Positions 34,865 to 44,819 of a DNA stretch of 64,000 nt are shown one piece after another (the first letter of the stretch is position 1; the number at the start of each line of letters is the position of its first letter). The DNA is from Ignavibacteriota bacterium (GTDB lineage Bacteria; Bacteroidota; Ignavibacteria; Ignavibacteriales; Melioribacteraceae): positions 1,292,501 to 1,356,500 of the forward strand of contig JADJOX010000007.1 of assembly GCA_016713565.1 (NCBI GenBank). The letters are read 5' to 3'. The notes below the pieces were generated by a model. That model did not search any database, was not told the origin of the DNA, and saw only the letters and a program-made list of their open reading frames with translations. Position numbers and translations under genes: made by a program.

Positions 34865-36208
34865 ATGACCAAGCAGAAATCAGTTAAAACTTTTGTGTTG
34901 GATACAAATGTTATTCTTCATGATCCAAGCTGCATTCATCAATTCAAGGAAAATAATATTGTAATTCCAATAACCGTTATTGAAGAAATTGACCATTTCA
35001 AACGCGGCAGCCAGGTTATAAACTTAAACGCAAGAGAATTTGTTAGAACTTTGGATTCATTAACCGGAAAAAACCTTTTTAACGGCGGCGTTTCATTGGG
35101 CAAAGGCAAAGGGAAAGTCAGAATTGTAATTAGCAAATCAATTGCAAAGGAAATTAAAGATTCATTTAAAGAAGATACACCAGATCATAGAATTTTAAAT
35201 ACCGCGATATTATTACATCAGGAAACAAAAGAAAAGGATCGAATAATCTTAGTATCCAAAGATGTAAACTTAAGAATGAAAGCAAAAGCTTTGGGTGTGC
35301 TTTCAGAAGATTATACAACCGATAGAGTTGGAAGTATTGAGGAACTTTACAGCGGAAAAGAAGTAATTGAAGATTTTGAAGACGAAATTATTCAAATATT
35401 ATTTAAAACTCCATTTAGTATAGATGCGGATTTAATTGCAAAACGCATAAATTCGGAAATGGTTCCGAACAAATACTTTATACTAAAAAACGAAAACCGC
35501 TCAGTGCTCACATATTTAAATCAGGAAATGAATTTATTTGAACGTATCGATAAAGAAAATGTTTATGGAATAATTCCCCGCAACGCAGAACAAACTTTTG
35601 CAACACACGCGCTTTGCAATGCTGACATTCCTTTGGTTTCATTAACCGGAAAAGCCGGTACCGGAAAAACATTATTGGCGCTTGCGAGTTCACTGCAGGT
35701 AAGAAAAAACTATAGACAAATATATATAGCCAGACCGATAGTTCCTTTGAGCAATAAAGATATTGGATTTTTACCAGGCGATGTTGAAAGCAAAATTGGT
35801 CCTTATATGCAGCCGCTTTGGGATAATTTAAAAGTTATTCAAGATCAGTTTAAAGAAACAGATTCAAAATTTGCTACAATTGAAAACTTGATTAAAGATA
35901 ATAAATTAGTGATTGAACCTTTGAGCTATATAAGAGGAAGGAGTTTACAGCGAATATTTTTTATTGTTGACGAAGCTCAAAATTTAACTCCGCATGAAAT
36001 TAAAACAATAATTACACGCGCCGGAGCCGGAGTAAAAATTGTTTTAACCGGAGATATTTACCAAATCGATCACCCATATTTAGACACACAATCCAACGGA
36101 TTATCATACCTGATCGATCATTTTAAAGGACAAAAATTATACTCGCACATAAATTTGGAAAAAGGTGAAAGATCAGAATTGGCTGAGCTTGCAAGTAATA
36201 TTTTATAA
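34865..36208 (+). CDS. PhoH family ATPase with PIN domain
   Basis: The 447-residue protein combines an N-terminal PIN ribonuclease-like domain (VLDTNVILHDPSCIHQF, ITVIEEIDHFKRGSQVINLNAREFVR and DRIILVSKDVNLRMKAKALG with the acidic active-site residues) with a C-terminal PhoH ATPase. The ATPase has Walker A GKAGTGKT (about residues 262-269), Walker B FFIVDEAQNLTPHEIKTI and RAGAGVKIVLTGD. This is the YlaK/PhoH2-like architecture, implicated in RNA processing or unwinding. No linked toxin-antitoxin partner is seen. Confidence 0.93.
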   Translation: MTKQKSVKTFVLDTNVILHDPSCIHQFKENNIVIPITVIEEIDHFKRGSQVINLNAREFVRTLDSLTGKNLFNGGVSLGKGKGKVRIVISKSIAKEIKDSFKEDTPDHRILNTAILLHQETKEKDRIILVSKDVNLRMKAKALGVLSEDYTTDRVGSIEELYSGKEVIEDFEDEIIQILFKTPFSIDADLIAKRINSEMVPNKYFILKNENRSVLTYLNQEMNLFERIDKENVYGIIPRNAEQTFATHALCNADIPLVSLTGKAGTGKTLLALASSLQVRKNYRQIYIARPIVPLSNKDIGFLPGDVESKIGPYMQPLWDNLKVIQDQFKETDSKFATIENLIKDNKLVIEPLSYIRGRSLQRIFFIVDEAQNLTPHEIKTIITRAGAGVKIVLTGDIYQIDHPYLDTQSNGLSYLIDHFKGQKLYSHINLEKGERSELAELASNIL

Positions 36209-36265
36209 CAGAAAGTTTTAATTCATTTTTATTATACAAATGTCGGGAGAAATTAAAAAACATTT

Positions 36266-36622
36266 ATGAATAAAAATCATTTAATAATATCTTCAGCAAT
36301 GGGAGCGCTTGGAGTTATTCTCGGCGCGTTTGGCGCTCACAGTTTTAAATCTATTCTTTCTCCGGAAATGCTTGAAACTTACAAAACCGGAATTTTATAT
36401 CATTTAATTCATTCGGTAGTATTATTGGCGATATCTCTGAATCAAAAATTTAATTTAAAAGTGCCGTTTTATTTTATTTTAACAGGAATAATTCTCTTTT
36501 CATTTTCCATATACATCTATTGCTTAACAGGCATTAAAACTGTTGTAATGATTACACCTGTCGGTGGAATGAGTTTAATTATCGGGTGGATTTCAATAAT
36601 ATATTATGCGTCGAAAAAGTAG
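36266..36622 (+). CDS. DUF423 membrane protein
   Basis: The 118-residue protein has four predicted membrane helices and the DUF423 family opening (IISSAMGALGVILGAFGAHSFKSILSPEMLETYKTGILYHLIHSVVLL) with the characteristic GAFGAH and YHLIHS motifs. Role unknown. Its stop codon lies inside the left arm of a GTAGAGACG palindrome. Confidence 0.92.
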   Translation: MNKNHLIISSAMGALGVILGAFGAHSFKSILSPEMLETYKTGILYHLIHSVVLLAISLNQKFNLKVPFYFILTGIILFSFSIYIYCLTGIKTVVMITPVGGMSLIIGWISIIYYASKK

Positions 36623-36658
36623 AGACGCAATTACAAAATATGTTTATTACGTCTCTAC
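36619..36658. repeat. GTAGAGACG palindromic repeat / convergent terminator
   Basis: GTAGAGACG (36619-36627) is the exact reverse complement of CGTCTCTAC (36650-36658), with a 22-base A+T-rich spacer. The left arm includes the stop codon of the DUF423 gene. Its location between convergent genes suits transcription termination. Similar GTAGAGACG...CGTCTCTAC palindromes are abundant dispersed repeats in several Cyanobacteria and Bacteroidota genomes, to my recollection. Confidence 0.6.
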
Positions 36659-36670
36659 ATTAAATATTTC

Positions 36671-38779
36671 TTACAATTTTACATCAAGATTATAAAACAT
36701 AAACGACCATAAATCAGAATATAACTCAATAGATTTAGAAGTACTTGTTCCTGCACCATGACCAACTTTTGTTTCAATTCTTATCAGTACGGGATTATCA
36801 CCTTTATATTTTTCTTGAAAAGTAGCCGCATATTTGAAAGAATGTGCCGGAAATACCCTATCATCATGATCAGCTGTTGTTACCATTACAGCCGGATATT
36901 TTAAATCGCTTTTAATATTATGAAGCGGAGAATATTTATAAAGATTCATGAATTGAACCGAGTCTTCACTTGAACCGTATTCAGGAACCCATGCCCAGCC
37001 AATTGTAAATTTATGAAATCTTAACATATCCATTACTCCAACCTGAGGAAATGCAACTTTACAAATTTCTGGTCTTTGATTTATAACAGCACCAATTAAA
37101 GTTCCACCGTTAGAACCGCCGCGCAAAGCAAGCTTATTAGGATTTGTATATTTATTTTCGATTAGATATTCTGCAGCGGCAATAAAATCATCAAAAACAT
37201 TTTGTTTATTCTGAAGCATCCCGGCTTTATGCCATTCTTCGCCGTATTCGCCGCCGCCGCGAAGACAAGCCATTGCGTAAACTCCGCCATTTTCTAAAAT
37301 TGGAATTATGGAAATTGCGAACTCCGGAGTTAAGGAAATATTAAAACCGCCATAACCATAAAGCATTGCCGGATTGTTACCATCAAGTTTCAATCCTTTT
37401 TTGTGTGTAATAAATAATGGAATTTTCGTACCATCTTTGCTGCTGTAAAAAACCTGTTTTGTTTCATATTCATCGGGATTGAATTTAATATTAATTTTTC
37501 TAAAAACTTCAGATTTATCATTTTCAATATCATACTTGAAAATTGTTGGCGGATAATTGAATGAAGTAAAAGTATAAAACAATTCTTTGTAATCTTTTTT
37601 TCCGCCAAACCCATATGCGGTTCCAATTCCCGGCAAATGTAATTCACTAAGCTGATTACCTTCTAAATTAAATATCAAAACTTTTGTATTGGCATCTTTT
37701 AAATATTCGGCAAAGAGTTTTCCGCCGACATATGTCACGGATTTTAAAACATCTTTACTTTCCGGAATAATCGTTTTCCAATTTTCTTCGCCGGGTTTTA
37801 AAGGATCGATTAATACAAGTTTGGAGTGAGGAGCATTTTTGTTTGTTACGGTTAATATATTTGATTCCAAATTATCAACAATTGCGTACTCCGCATCAAA
37901 TTTTCCAAGTATCAATTTTATTTGAGAATCTGTCTTAAGATTTTTAATATAAACACTGTTTTCACTTGCGGAACCCTGCCATCCATAAATTATTAAATAA
38001 TTTTCATCGTCAGTTACAGAAGCAGAAAAGCCTAATTGTGGATTTGATTTATCTTCTAAAACTAATTTATCATTTTCCTGCGCATCGCCTAATTTATGAT
38101 AATATAATTTATGAAATTCATTTTTGGCCTTTAGCAATTCATCATCTTTCGGCTTTTCATAACGACTATAAAAAAATCCGTCTTTAAACCAAGCCAGACT
38201 TGAAAATTTTGCCCACATTAAATGATCAGGAAGTAGTTTTTTAGATTCTGTTTCCATAACATAAATTTCGCGCCAGTCCGAACCGCCTCTTGAAATTGAA
38301 TATGAACAATATTTTCCGTCATTGGAAAAAGTTAAATCGTCCAAACTTACTGATCCGTCATCCGAAAGTTTATTAGGATCAATCAGAACTTCCGGCTGAC
38401 CATTCAATCCCTTTTGAATATATACAACATATTGTTCCTGCAAACCGTCATTTTTATAGAAAATGTAAAAATCTTTAACTTTTTGCGGCGCAGAATATTT
38501 TTCAAAATTCCATAATTCTGTTAGTCTGTTTTTTATTTTTTCTCTAAAAGGAATTTTTGAAAGATAATCTTCCGTAACTTTATTTTCATCCTCAACCCAT
38601 TTTGCAGTTTCCGGTGATTTATCATCTTCAAGCCAGCGGTAAGGATCATGCACTTTAACACCAAAATAATTATCTATAATATCAACTTTAGCAGTTTGTG
38701 GATATTTTAATTTAATTTTGCTTTCTGAACACCCGAAAACCATAACTAAAAACACCAATGCAAATAAAATTTTAAGCAT
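36671..38779 (-). CDS. Prolyl oligopeptidase family serine peptidase
   Basis: The 702-residue S9A peptidase cleaves short peptides after proline. The N-terminal lipoprotein signal (MLKILFALVFLVMVFGCSES, lipobox VFGC) suggests an envelope-anchored form. The propeller domain begins VKVHDPYRWLEDDKSPETAKWVEDENKVTEDYL, a standard family block. The hydrolase domain carries RGGSNGGTLIGA (Ser about 556), TADHDDRVFPAHSFKYAA (Asp about 638) and GHGAGTS (His about 675). A GAGGGGTG ribosome-binding site is visible just upstream of the start. Confidence 0.95.
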   Translation of the reverse strand: MLKILFALVFLVMVFGCSESKIKLKYPQTAKVDIIDNYFGVKVHDPYRWLEDDKSPETAKWVEDENKVTEDYLSKIPFREKIKNRLTELWNFEKYSAPQKVKDFYIFYKNDGLQEQYVVYIQKGLNGQPEVLIDPNKLSDDGSVSLDDLTFSNDGKYCSYSISRGGSDWREIYVMETESKKLLPDHLMWAKFSSLAWFKDGFFYSRYEKPKDDELLKAKNEFHKLYYHKLGDAQENDKLVLEDKSNPQLGFSASVTDDENYLIIYGWQGSASENSVYIKNLKTDSQIKLILGKFDAEYAIVDNLESNILTVTNKNAPHSKLVLIDPLKPGEENWKTIIPESKDVLKSVTYVGGKLFAEYLKDANTKVLIFNLEGNQLSELHLPGIGTAYGFGGKKDYKELFYTFTSFNYPPTIFKYDIENDKSEVFRKINIKFNPDEYETKQVFYSSKDGTKIPLFITHKKGLKLDGNNPAMLYGYGGFNISLTPEFAISIIPILENGGVYAMACLRGGGEYGEEWHKAGMLQNKQNVFDDFIAAAEYLIENKYTNPNKLALRGGSNGGTLIGAVINQRPEICKVAFPQVGVMDMLRFHKFTIGWAWVPEYGSSEDSVQFMNLYKYSPLHNIKSDLKYPAVMVTTADHDDRVFPAHSFKYAATFQEKYKGDNPVLIRIETKVGHGAGTSTSKSIELYSDLWSFMFYNLDVKL

Positions 38780-38976
38780 AATTTCACCCCTCTTTTAATA
38801 AAAATATTGAATTCAAATATAATTCAAAACGTAATGAAAATAAATCATGATAAAGAGCAATTAGGAAAGAAAAACTCATAGTATCACTTTATTAAAATAG
38901 GTAAACGGTCAAAGTAACTTTACCATTTAATTTGTAATTTTATAAAATATCATTATCAATTATCTATTTAATAAAT

Positions 38977-39735
38977 ATGAATAAATTAACAGCTATTGCC
39001 GTTTTAATATTTATATCAACAACATTTGCTCAAGTTAATATTGAGAAATACAATAATCTAAATACTTCTGTGAAAAGTATAAAAAAGGTTACTTTTAATT
39101 TTTCGGCAAAAACCGGAAATACAGATATTCAAGAATTGGGAATTGACGCAAGATTAAATTACAAAGGTGAAAATTATTATTCAATTATTGTTGGGCAAGG
39201 CTCTTACGGATGGAAAAACGGAACACAATATTCAAATAATGCGTTATTGCATTTCAGATATTTGCATGAATTATACAAATTTTATTATCCCGAATTTTTC
39301 AGTCAAATTAATTATGATAAATCGCGTCTGCTTCAACTAAGGACTTTAGTCGGGGCAGGATTAAGATTTTCGATAATTTCTGATTCTATTTCTAACTTAA
39401 ACTATGGGGCTTCATACATGTTTGAATATGAAAAACTTGATTTGCCAAAATATTCTGAACATCTAAACAAAACTAATGATCACAGATGGAATAATTATCT
39501 TAGTTATTCAAATATTATTTCCAGCAATTCAAGAGTTTCATTCGCCGTTTATTATCAGCCAAGATTCGATAAATTTAATGATTTCCGAATATTATCAGAA
39601 AATTATATTGGTGTTGAGATTTCCGAAACGCTTGTTCTTTCTTTAAGTTTCAATTTTAGATATGACAGCCTTCCGCCGGATAAAATTAAAAATCTGGATA
39701 CCGTTACTATAACCGGAATAACTGTAAATCTTTAA
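38977..39735 (+). CDS. DUF481-like outer-membrane protein
   Basis: A signal peptide (MNKLTAIAVLIFISTTFAQ) precedes a 235-residue beta-rich domain: KVTFNFSAKTGNTDIQELGIDARLNYKGENYYSIIVGQG, LRTLVGAGLRFSIIS, YGASYMFEYEKL and SLSFNFRYDSLPPDKIKNLDTVTITGITVNL. The KTGNTD opening and closing DSLPPDxIKxxD motif fit DUF481 (YdiY-like) salt-induced outer-membrane proteins. Role unknown. Confidence 0.8.
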   Translation: MNKLTAIAVLIFISTTFAQVNIEKYNNLNTSVKSIKKVTFNFSAKTGNTDIQELGIDARLNYKGENYYSIIVGQGSYGWKNGTQYSNNALLHFRYLHELYKFYYPEFFSQINYDKSRLLQLRTLVGAGLRFSIISDSISNLNYGASYMFEYEKLDLPKYSEHLNKTNDHRWNNYLSYSNIISSNSRVSFAVYYQPRFDKFNDFRILSENYIGVEISETLVLSLSFNFRYDSLPPDKIKNLDTVTITGITVNL

Positions 39736-39868
39736 AAATAAATCGGTGATTAAATGTTCAACTTTATGTTAAATTCAAATATTGATTACCATATTTTAAT
39801 TCTCTTATAACATAAAAACGGTTAGCACAAAACTTAAAAAAAAATACACATGCATTTACGATGCAAAT

Positions 39869-42193
39869 TTATTTAATCAGAATCACCTTTAAAGTCTTAA
39901 AGTATTTTCCGCTTTGAACTTTTATAAAATACACACTGCTTGCGTAATCTTTTGCGTTCCATTCGATATTATAATTTCCCGGTTTTTGTTTTGAATTAAA
40001 TAATGTTGTAATTTCTTTTCCAATATTATTATAAACCGAAATTTTTACATTAGATTCTTCAGAAATTTCATAATTTATTTTTGTAACCGGATTAAATGGA
40101 TTAGGATATGCGGATAAACTAAATTTGTTTTTAATTAATTCATTTGATTTTATATTTGTTATTATATTAGATGCGCCAGGCGTTGTTGAATTTGTTATAT
40201 ACCATTCGCCTGAATTATTATCTCTTGCGAATGACTCATTTTCCGGAAGTGCAGGAATTGTAACCGAATCAATTATTGTAACTCCATCGGTATCAACAAT
40301 TGCTGTAAATTCTCCACTTGAACTTAGTTTAAAGTTAGCGTGTAAATCACCTTGACTTCCATCTTCATCGCACCAAACTAATAAATAACTTTTAGGTTCT
40401 ATTTTAATGTTTTCCCCGAATTGCCATTTTACTAAATTATCTTTTTTATCCGTAAGATATTTACCGGTTAAGTTAATAGCGGTATCTTGAGGATTATATA
40501 GTTCCATCCAATCTTCGTTTTCGTCAAAATTATCTTTTATCGAGGATGTGTTTGTACACATTATTTCATTAATTGTTAATTCATTGGATACTTCACCGGC
40601 AGAAATAATCTCAAGTCCACCAGAAGGATATTCAATAACTTTTCCGCTGTTATCTTCAACAAAAATGCTTAAAGTACCGGAAAAACCTTTGGGAACATTA
40701 CTTATAGAACCTTTCCACAAATCGTTTTTTTGTATTTCAATAGATGTAATCTCAGGTAAATAATTTAATTCATTTTTAATTATTTCTACCGCGTTTTTAT
40801 TTCTCAATACTACATTAACACTTTTAATACCTTTAGTACTAAATGCCGAACAATTTATATTAATAGAATCACTAAAAGATAAATATTGAGGAAAAACATC
40901 AAGTGAATAAACAATTGGATCAGAATCAACAAAATTTATTTGGTTTGAAATATTAGTTAATCTTTTATTTAAAAATTCTTGTATAGAATATTTAACATGT
41001 AATTTTGAAAAATTTTGTTGAAAGAAGGATTTATCAAAATCATCATAAGTAAAACCATAATCTAATGTTCTATAATTATCATTTTGCGCATATGGTGAAA
41101 TTTGATTTTTTATCTGCAGAATACTTTGTTCAGATAAAGAAGTTTTTTCTTTGATTTTTGAAAAATGGTCTAAAATGTGTGAATATAAATTTCTAAATTC
41201 CGGAATTTGTAAGGTTCTTTCAATTAAAGGTCTATAACCATCAACAACTTTACCAAATACATATGGATTTACTGTAGCCCAATCAATATTACTCCAACTG
41301 ATGCCAAGTGAATTATCATAATCATATGGAATAATATGAAAATAATTTTTCGATGGTTCAAAATACAGAAAATAATTATTTGAAAGCGACCAATAATCAT
41401 CCCAATTGCCAAGTAAAACATTTGCCGCAAAATATTGAAGCAATTCCTGAATATTAATTTTTTGAGGAAGTTCATTTTTAAATGTTACATAATCTGAATT
41501 ATTAAGAAAATCAATAAACTCTGATAATTTTGAATAATCATCTTCTGATTTGTTTGTAACTAAATCATAAATTCTAGAATCCGAAGATTCTATTTTATAA
41601 CTATTTGGATCATCATTTATATAGTTTAAATTTGCGCCGTAAAGACACTTCCACAAATTTCCGTTATTGTTTTCATAATTATTTTTAACAAAATTTTCAT
41701 CAATTTTTTCAGTTGAAATATATAAACCGTAATAATTTCCATTAAAATATACTGATGCATAGGATGCTCTTGTAGAAATCATTCCTATTGAGTTAAAAAA
41801 ATCCCAACAAATTTTACTTCTTGCAATTGAAGGATCATTATGTTCACCATTTAAATTTAGTTCTTCAAGAGAGTAAAATTTCCTTCCTTTTTTAAATTTA
41901 TTAAAATCAATTTCAAAAGATTTCTTAAATGATTCGCGCGAAGTATTGCCTCTAATACTAATTCCCACAGAATCAACTGAGTCATTTATAAATGCATTTT
42001 GGAATTGAAGTGCAGCTGTAAACGCGGTATCAATATTATAATTATTGTACAAAAATTGTAAATCATTAGAGGCTATAGTTATATTGACAATCGCAATTTG
42101 AGAATTATCATAAACTTTCCAACTATCATTTTTTTGCGGAAATAAATTACTTACAACAAAAACCAGTAAATAAAAAGTGTATATAATTTTCAT
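39869..42193 (-). CDS. Secreted CotH-like kinase protein with lamin-tail and T9SS domains
   Basis: The 774-residue protein has a signal peptide (MKIIYTFYLLVFVVSNLFPQ) and a CotH kinase-like domain (about residues 50-400). Motifs are GISIRGNTSRESFKKSFEIDF, LNGEHNDPSIARSKICWDFF, YGLYISTEKIDENF and IIPYDYDNSLGI, the last being the metal-binding region. About residues 540-640 form a lamin-tail-like domain (LTINEIMC... WMELYNPQDTAINLTGKYLTD). The C-terminus (from about 695) is a type IX sorting domain (SAYPNPFNPVTKINYEI... NIEWNAKDYASSVYFIKV). CotH kinases phosphorylate proteins in spore coats; here a cell-surface protein is likely. It lies 112 bases downstream of the VTC/DUF4956 operon on the same strand. 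Confidence 0.88.
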   Translation of the reverse strand: MKIIYTFYLLVFVVSNLFPQKNDSWKVYDNSQIAIVNITIASNDLQFLYNNYNIDTAFTAALQFQNAFINDSVDSVGISIRGNTSRESFKKSFEIDFNKFKKGRKFYSLEELNLNGEHNDPSIARSKICWDFFNSIGMISTRASYASVYFNGNYYGLYISTEKIDENFVKNNYENNNGNLWKCLYGANLNYINDDPNSYKIESSDSRIYDLVTNKSEDDYSKLSEFIDFLNNSDYVTFKNELPQKINIQELLQYFAANVLLGNWDDYWSLSNNYFLYFEPSKNYFHIIPYDYDNSLGISWSNIDWATVNPYVFGKVVDGYRPLIERTLQIPEFRNLYSHILDHFSKIKEKTSLSEQSILQIKNQISPYAQNDNYRTLDYGFTYDDFDKSFFQQNFSKLHVKYSIQEFLNKRLTNISNQINFVDSDPIVYSLDVFPQYLSFSDSININCSAFSTKGIKSVNVVLRNKNAVEIIKNELNYLPEITSIEIQKNDLWKGSISNVPKGFSGTLSIFVEDNSGKVIEYPSGGLEIISAGEVSNELTINEIMCTNTSSIKDNFDENEDWMELYNPQDTAINLTGKYLTDKKDNLVKWQFGENIKIEPKSYLLVWCDEDGSQGDLHANFKLSSSGEFTAIVDTDGVTIIDSVTIPALPENESFARDNNSGEWYITNSTTPGASNIITNIKSNELIKNKFSLSAYPNPFNPVTKINYEISEESNVKISVYNNIGKEITTLFNSKQKPGNYNIEWNAKDYASSVYFIKVQSGKYFKTLKVILIK

Positions 42194-42305
42194 AAATTTA
42201 TGTCATTAATTTTATATTCATTTTGTTATTTTTTTTTTGGTATTTCCTTATTTGGGGATTATGAGGAAATATAAACGATAAATATTTGTTGCTTTTATTT
42301 AGAAG

Positions 42306-42980
42306 CTAAAAATATTCTTCATCATAAAAAAGGTTTACGTTTTGTACGCCTTTAACTTTTCTTAATTTTTGCACAAATTCAGTTGTCTTTTCTTTGCTCT
42401 TAAATCCAACATAAAATGAAAGCTCAAGAGTTTCTTCATTTCCAACGGCTTTTGCATTAATCAATTTACTTGTTCTGCAGTATTCGTTTATTAAAGAACT
42501 ATATGGTGAGGACTCATTTCCAATTGAATTAAATGTAAACTGCAGTAGTAAATCGCTTTTTATTGGAGTTGAAAATTTTGATTTGGAAAGCACCAATGAA
42601 ATTAGTCCGATAAAAATTGCGCTGAAAATTGCGAGAAAATATAGACCAACGCCAACAGCCATACCAACAGCGAGAGCAAAAAATATAAACATAATATCCA
42701 TTGTTTCTTTTACTGCGGTTCTGAATCTTATAATTGACATTGCACCAACCAATCCAAATGCCCTTGCCAAATTATTTCCGATAACCATAATTACAATTGA
42801 CGTAATAATAACAAGAAGAATTAACGAGTTAACATAAGATGCTTGGTAACCGGGGCCACTGTAAGATTTTCTATAAAAAACAGAAATTATAATTCCAGCT
42901 ATTAAAGCAAAAATCAAATTCATAATTGCATCATGAAGTGTAAACGATACATTCAGGATATTTTTAAAATCTTGAGTCAT
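42306..42980 (-). CDS. DUF4956 membrane protein
   Basis: The 224-residue protein has four predicted helices (about residues 17-34, 47-72, 83-102 and 108-130) and a soluble C-terminal ferredoxin-like part. LARAFGLVGAMSIIRFRTAVKETMDIMFIFFALAVGMAVG is the DUF4956 signature. It starts two bases after the VTC domain gene. DUF4956 proteins are commonly encoded next to VTC domain and CotH proteins, as here; the system's function is not established. Confidence 0.9.
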   Translation of the reverse strand: MTQDFKNILNVSFTLHDAIMNLIFALIAGIIISVFYRKSYSGPGYQASYVNSLILLVIITSIVIMVIGNNLARAFGLVGAMSIIRFRTAVKETMDIMFIFFALAVGMAVGVGLYFLAIFSAIFIGLISLVLSKSKFSTPIKSDLLLQFTFNSIGNESSPYSSLINEYCRTSKLINAKAVGNEETLELSFYVGFKSKEKTTEFVQKLRKVKGVQNVNLFYDEEYF

Positions 42981-42982
42981 AA

Positions 42983-43768
42983 TTAAAAAATTCCTTCTTG
43001 GGGTTCATCAAAAAAAGAAAAATTGGAAACATGTAAATTCTTTCTTGCTGGATTAATAATTTTAGAAGAATCAATGCATATTGTATACTTTGATACAGAT
43101 CGCCTTATTAAATTAAATTCAATAATAATATCCTGGAGCCATTTAGGATAACCGTTATTAAATTTAACTTCTAGTACAAAATCATTTGGAATTGCAATTT
43201 CCAATTCTTCATCTCTATAAAGATTCTCTATTTTAGGATATTCGAAAAATCTGATATTTTTATCGAACGTAATTCTTAAATTATTGTCGAATTTAGAAAA
43301 GAATGCTTCACGATCATATACTATTAAAATAATCGGTTTTAAACCGCTTTTGTAAATATGATGAAAGAATTTCTTTCCATCATTTATCGAATTCGCATAT
43401 CCATTATTTGTAAGCGTATAAGTTTCTACAGATTTTGTTTCCAAAAGATTTTTCAAATCATGATATAACAATGGCGCACGATTTTTATCTATAAAATTAT
43501 CGTACTTATTTTTAATTTCTAAAAAAACCAAATTGTTATCGGCTTGGGTGTCGTAACTTCTTATTCTTAATTTTTTCCTAATTTTAATTCCTTCAATTTT
43601 TTCATGATAATAATCGTAGTTTGAAGAATCAAAATAAATACTCCTAACAGTATATTCATTATCTGTCGTACCTTTTATAAAAGGGTCCAGTTCAACAAAA
43701 GGTAATAATCTATTCCTTAATTTTTCCAACATATTGTTTTTAACCAAAAATTTATATTCTAAACGCAT
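42983..43768 (-). CDS. VTC domain (polyphosphate polymerase-like) protein
   Basis: The 261-residue cytoplasmic protein starts RLEYKFLVKNNMLEKLRNRLLPFVELDPFIKG and contains TVRSIYFDSSNYDYYHEKIEGIKIRKKLRIRSY and LVFLEIKNKYDNFIDKNRAPL. These are the basic and acidic tunnel residues of the VTC (vacuolar transporter chaperone) domain, which makes polyphosphate in yeast. Bacterial members are triphosphate-tunnel-like and mostly uncharacterised. It is packed between the HlyD-like and DUF4956 genes with one- to two-base gaps. Confidence 0.9.
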   Translation of the reverse strand: MRLEYKFLVKNNMLEKLRNRLLPFVELDPFIKGTTDNEYTVRSIYFDSSNYDYYHEKIEGIKIRKKLRIRSYDTQADNNLVFLEIKNKYDNFIDKNRAPLLYHDLKNLLETKSVETYTLTNNGYANSINDGKKFFHHIYKSGLKPIILIVYDREAFFSKFDNNLRITFDKNIRFFEYPKIENLYRDEELEIAIPNDFVLEVKFNNGYPKWLQDIIIEFNLIRRSVSKYTICIDSSKIINPARKNLHVSNFSFFDEPQEGIF

Positions 43769-43769
43769 T

Positions 43770-44819
43770 TCATTGCATGAGATAAAATTTTAAATAATTG
43801 ATTAAATTTACTTCGTTTCCAGAAACTCTGCATTCAACAATTTCGCCAGCTAAAAACATATCAGGTTCGGCTTTAAATGAAGTTTTGATTATTAAATATT
43901 GTTCGCCGCCAATTAATTTAACCGATTTATCCACCGCATTAATACGGCAAGTAACGGTTTTTCCGCTCCTTGACATAATTTCAATTTCATTTCCGAGGCT
44001 GAATGAATTGGAAATAACAAGTTTAACGGGAATTAAAGCTGTAAAATTCTCTTCGTCATTTATTATTAAAAGTGTATCCTTGTTGTATGTCGGTACAACT
44101 TTTCCGTCGATTGGCGATGTTAGAACAAAATTGTTTGATTTTTTTTGAAGAACGGAAATCTGATTTTCAAAAGATTTAATCTGAGAATTGATAAGCTGAA
44201 TTTCTTCTTTTTTTGTTCCGGATAAAACTGAATTTAATCTTTCCTCAGCAATACTTACGTTAATTTTATATAACTCTAATCTCGCGTGCTGGGTTTCAAA
44301 TTCATCTTGAGTTATTAATTGTTTTTCAAATAATTTCTGCTGTCGATCAAAGTATTTTGTTTGTTCTTCAACCTGCTTTTTGGCATAATCCAAATTTTTC
44401 TTTTCAAGATCTATTAAAGATTCTTTTTCACCGCTGATATTTACATTTAATGATGCTTTTGCTGATTCTAATTTCCCTTTTAAGTCGGCAATTTCTTGTT
44501 CATCTAAACTGGAATAAATAAAACCTATTGTATCATTTGCAAAAACATTTACACCGGGTTTTACATTTTTATTTAAATTAAATTTTACTAAATCACCCCT
44601 GTCGAATTGCGTAATTGAATATTCTTCGTTAAAACCATTATTATTATCAACCAGAGTAGTATAAATTAAACCTTCCAACCCTTTTGAAATTATCCATTCT
44701 TTGGAAGGAAGTATTTTTGAATTCGAAATTATTGATGTTGTTAATTTAACTGGCAATAACACAATTAATAATAAAACCAAAAGAATTGCTATTGTAATGA
44801 GTATGTTTTTTCTTATCAT
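43770..44819 (-). CDS. HlyD-like membrane adaptor protein
   Basis: The 349-residue protein has one N-terminal membrane helix (ILITIAILLVLLLIVLLPVKL) and an extracytoplasmic region. A coiled-coil hairpin (about residues 115-225: LKGKLESAKASLNVN... DYAKKQVEEQTKYFDRQQKLFEKQLITQDEFETQHARLELYK) is flanked by lipoyl-like strands (KPGVNVFANDTIGFIYS and LTSPIDGKVVPTYNKDT). This is the layout of periplasmic adaptor proteins, but no pump or ABC partner is encoded beside it. It is the first gene of the tightly packed HlyD-VTC-DUF4956 operon. Confidence 0.75.
   Translation of the reverse strand: MIRKNILITIAILLVLLLIVLLPVKLTTSIISNSKILPSKEWIISKGLEGLIYTTLVDNNNGFNEEYSITQFDRGDLVKFNLNKNVKPGVNVFANDTIGFIYSSLDEQEIADLKGKLESAKASLNVNISGEKESLIDLEKKNLDYAKKQVEEQTKYFDRQQKLFEKQLITQDEFETQHARLELYKINVSIAEERLNSVLSGTKKEEIQLINSQIKSFENQISVLQKKSNNFVLTSPIDGKVVPTYNKDTLLIINDEENFTALIPVKLVISNSFSLGNEIEIMSRSGKTVTCRINAVDKSVKLIGGEQYLIIKTSFKAEPDMFLAGEIVECRVSGNEVNLINYLKFYLMQ

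Noticed and set aside
34865..36208. PIN domain as part of a toxin-antitoxin pair
   Set aside because: The PIN domain is fused to a PhoH ATPase and no small antitoxin gene lies beside it.
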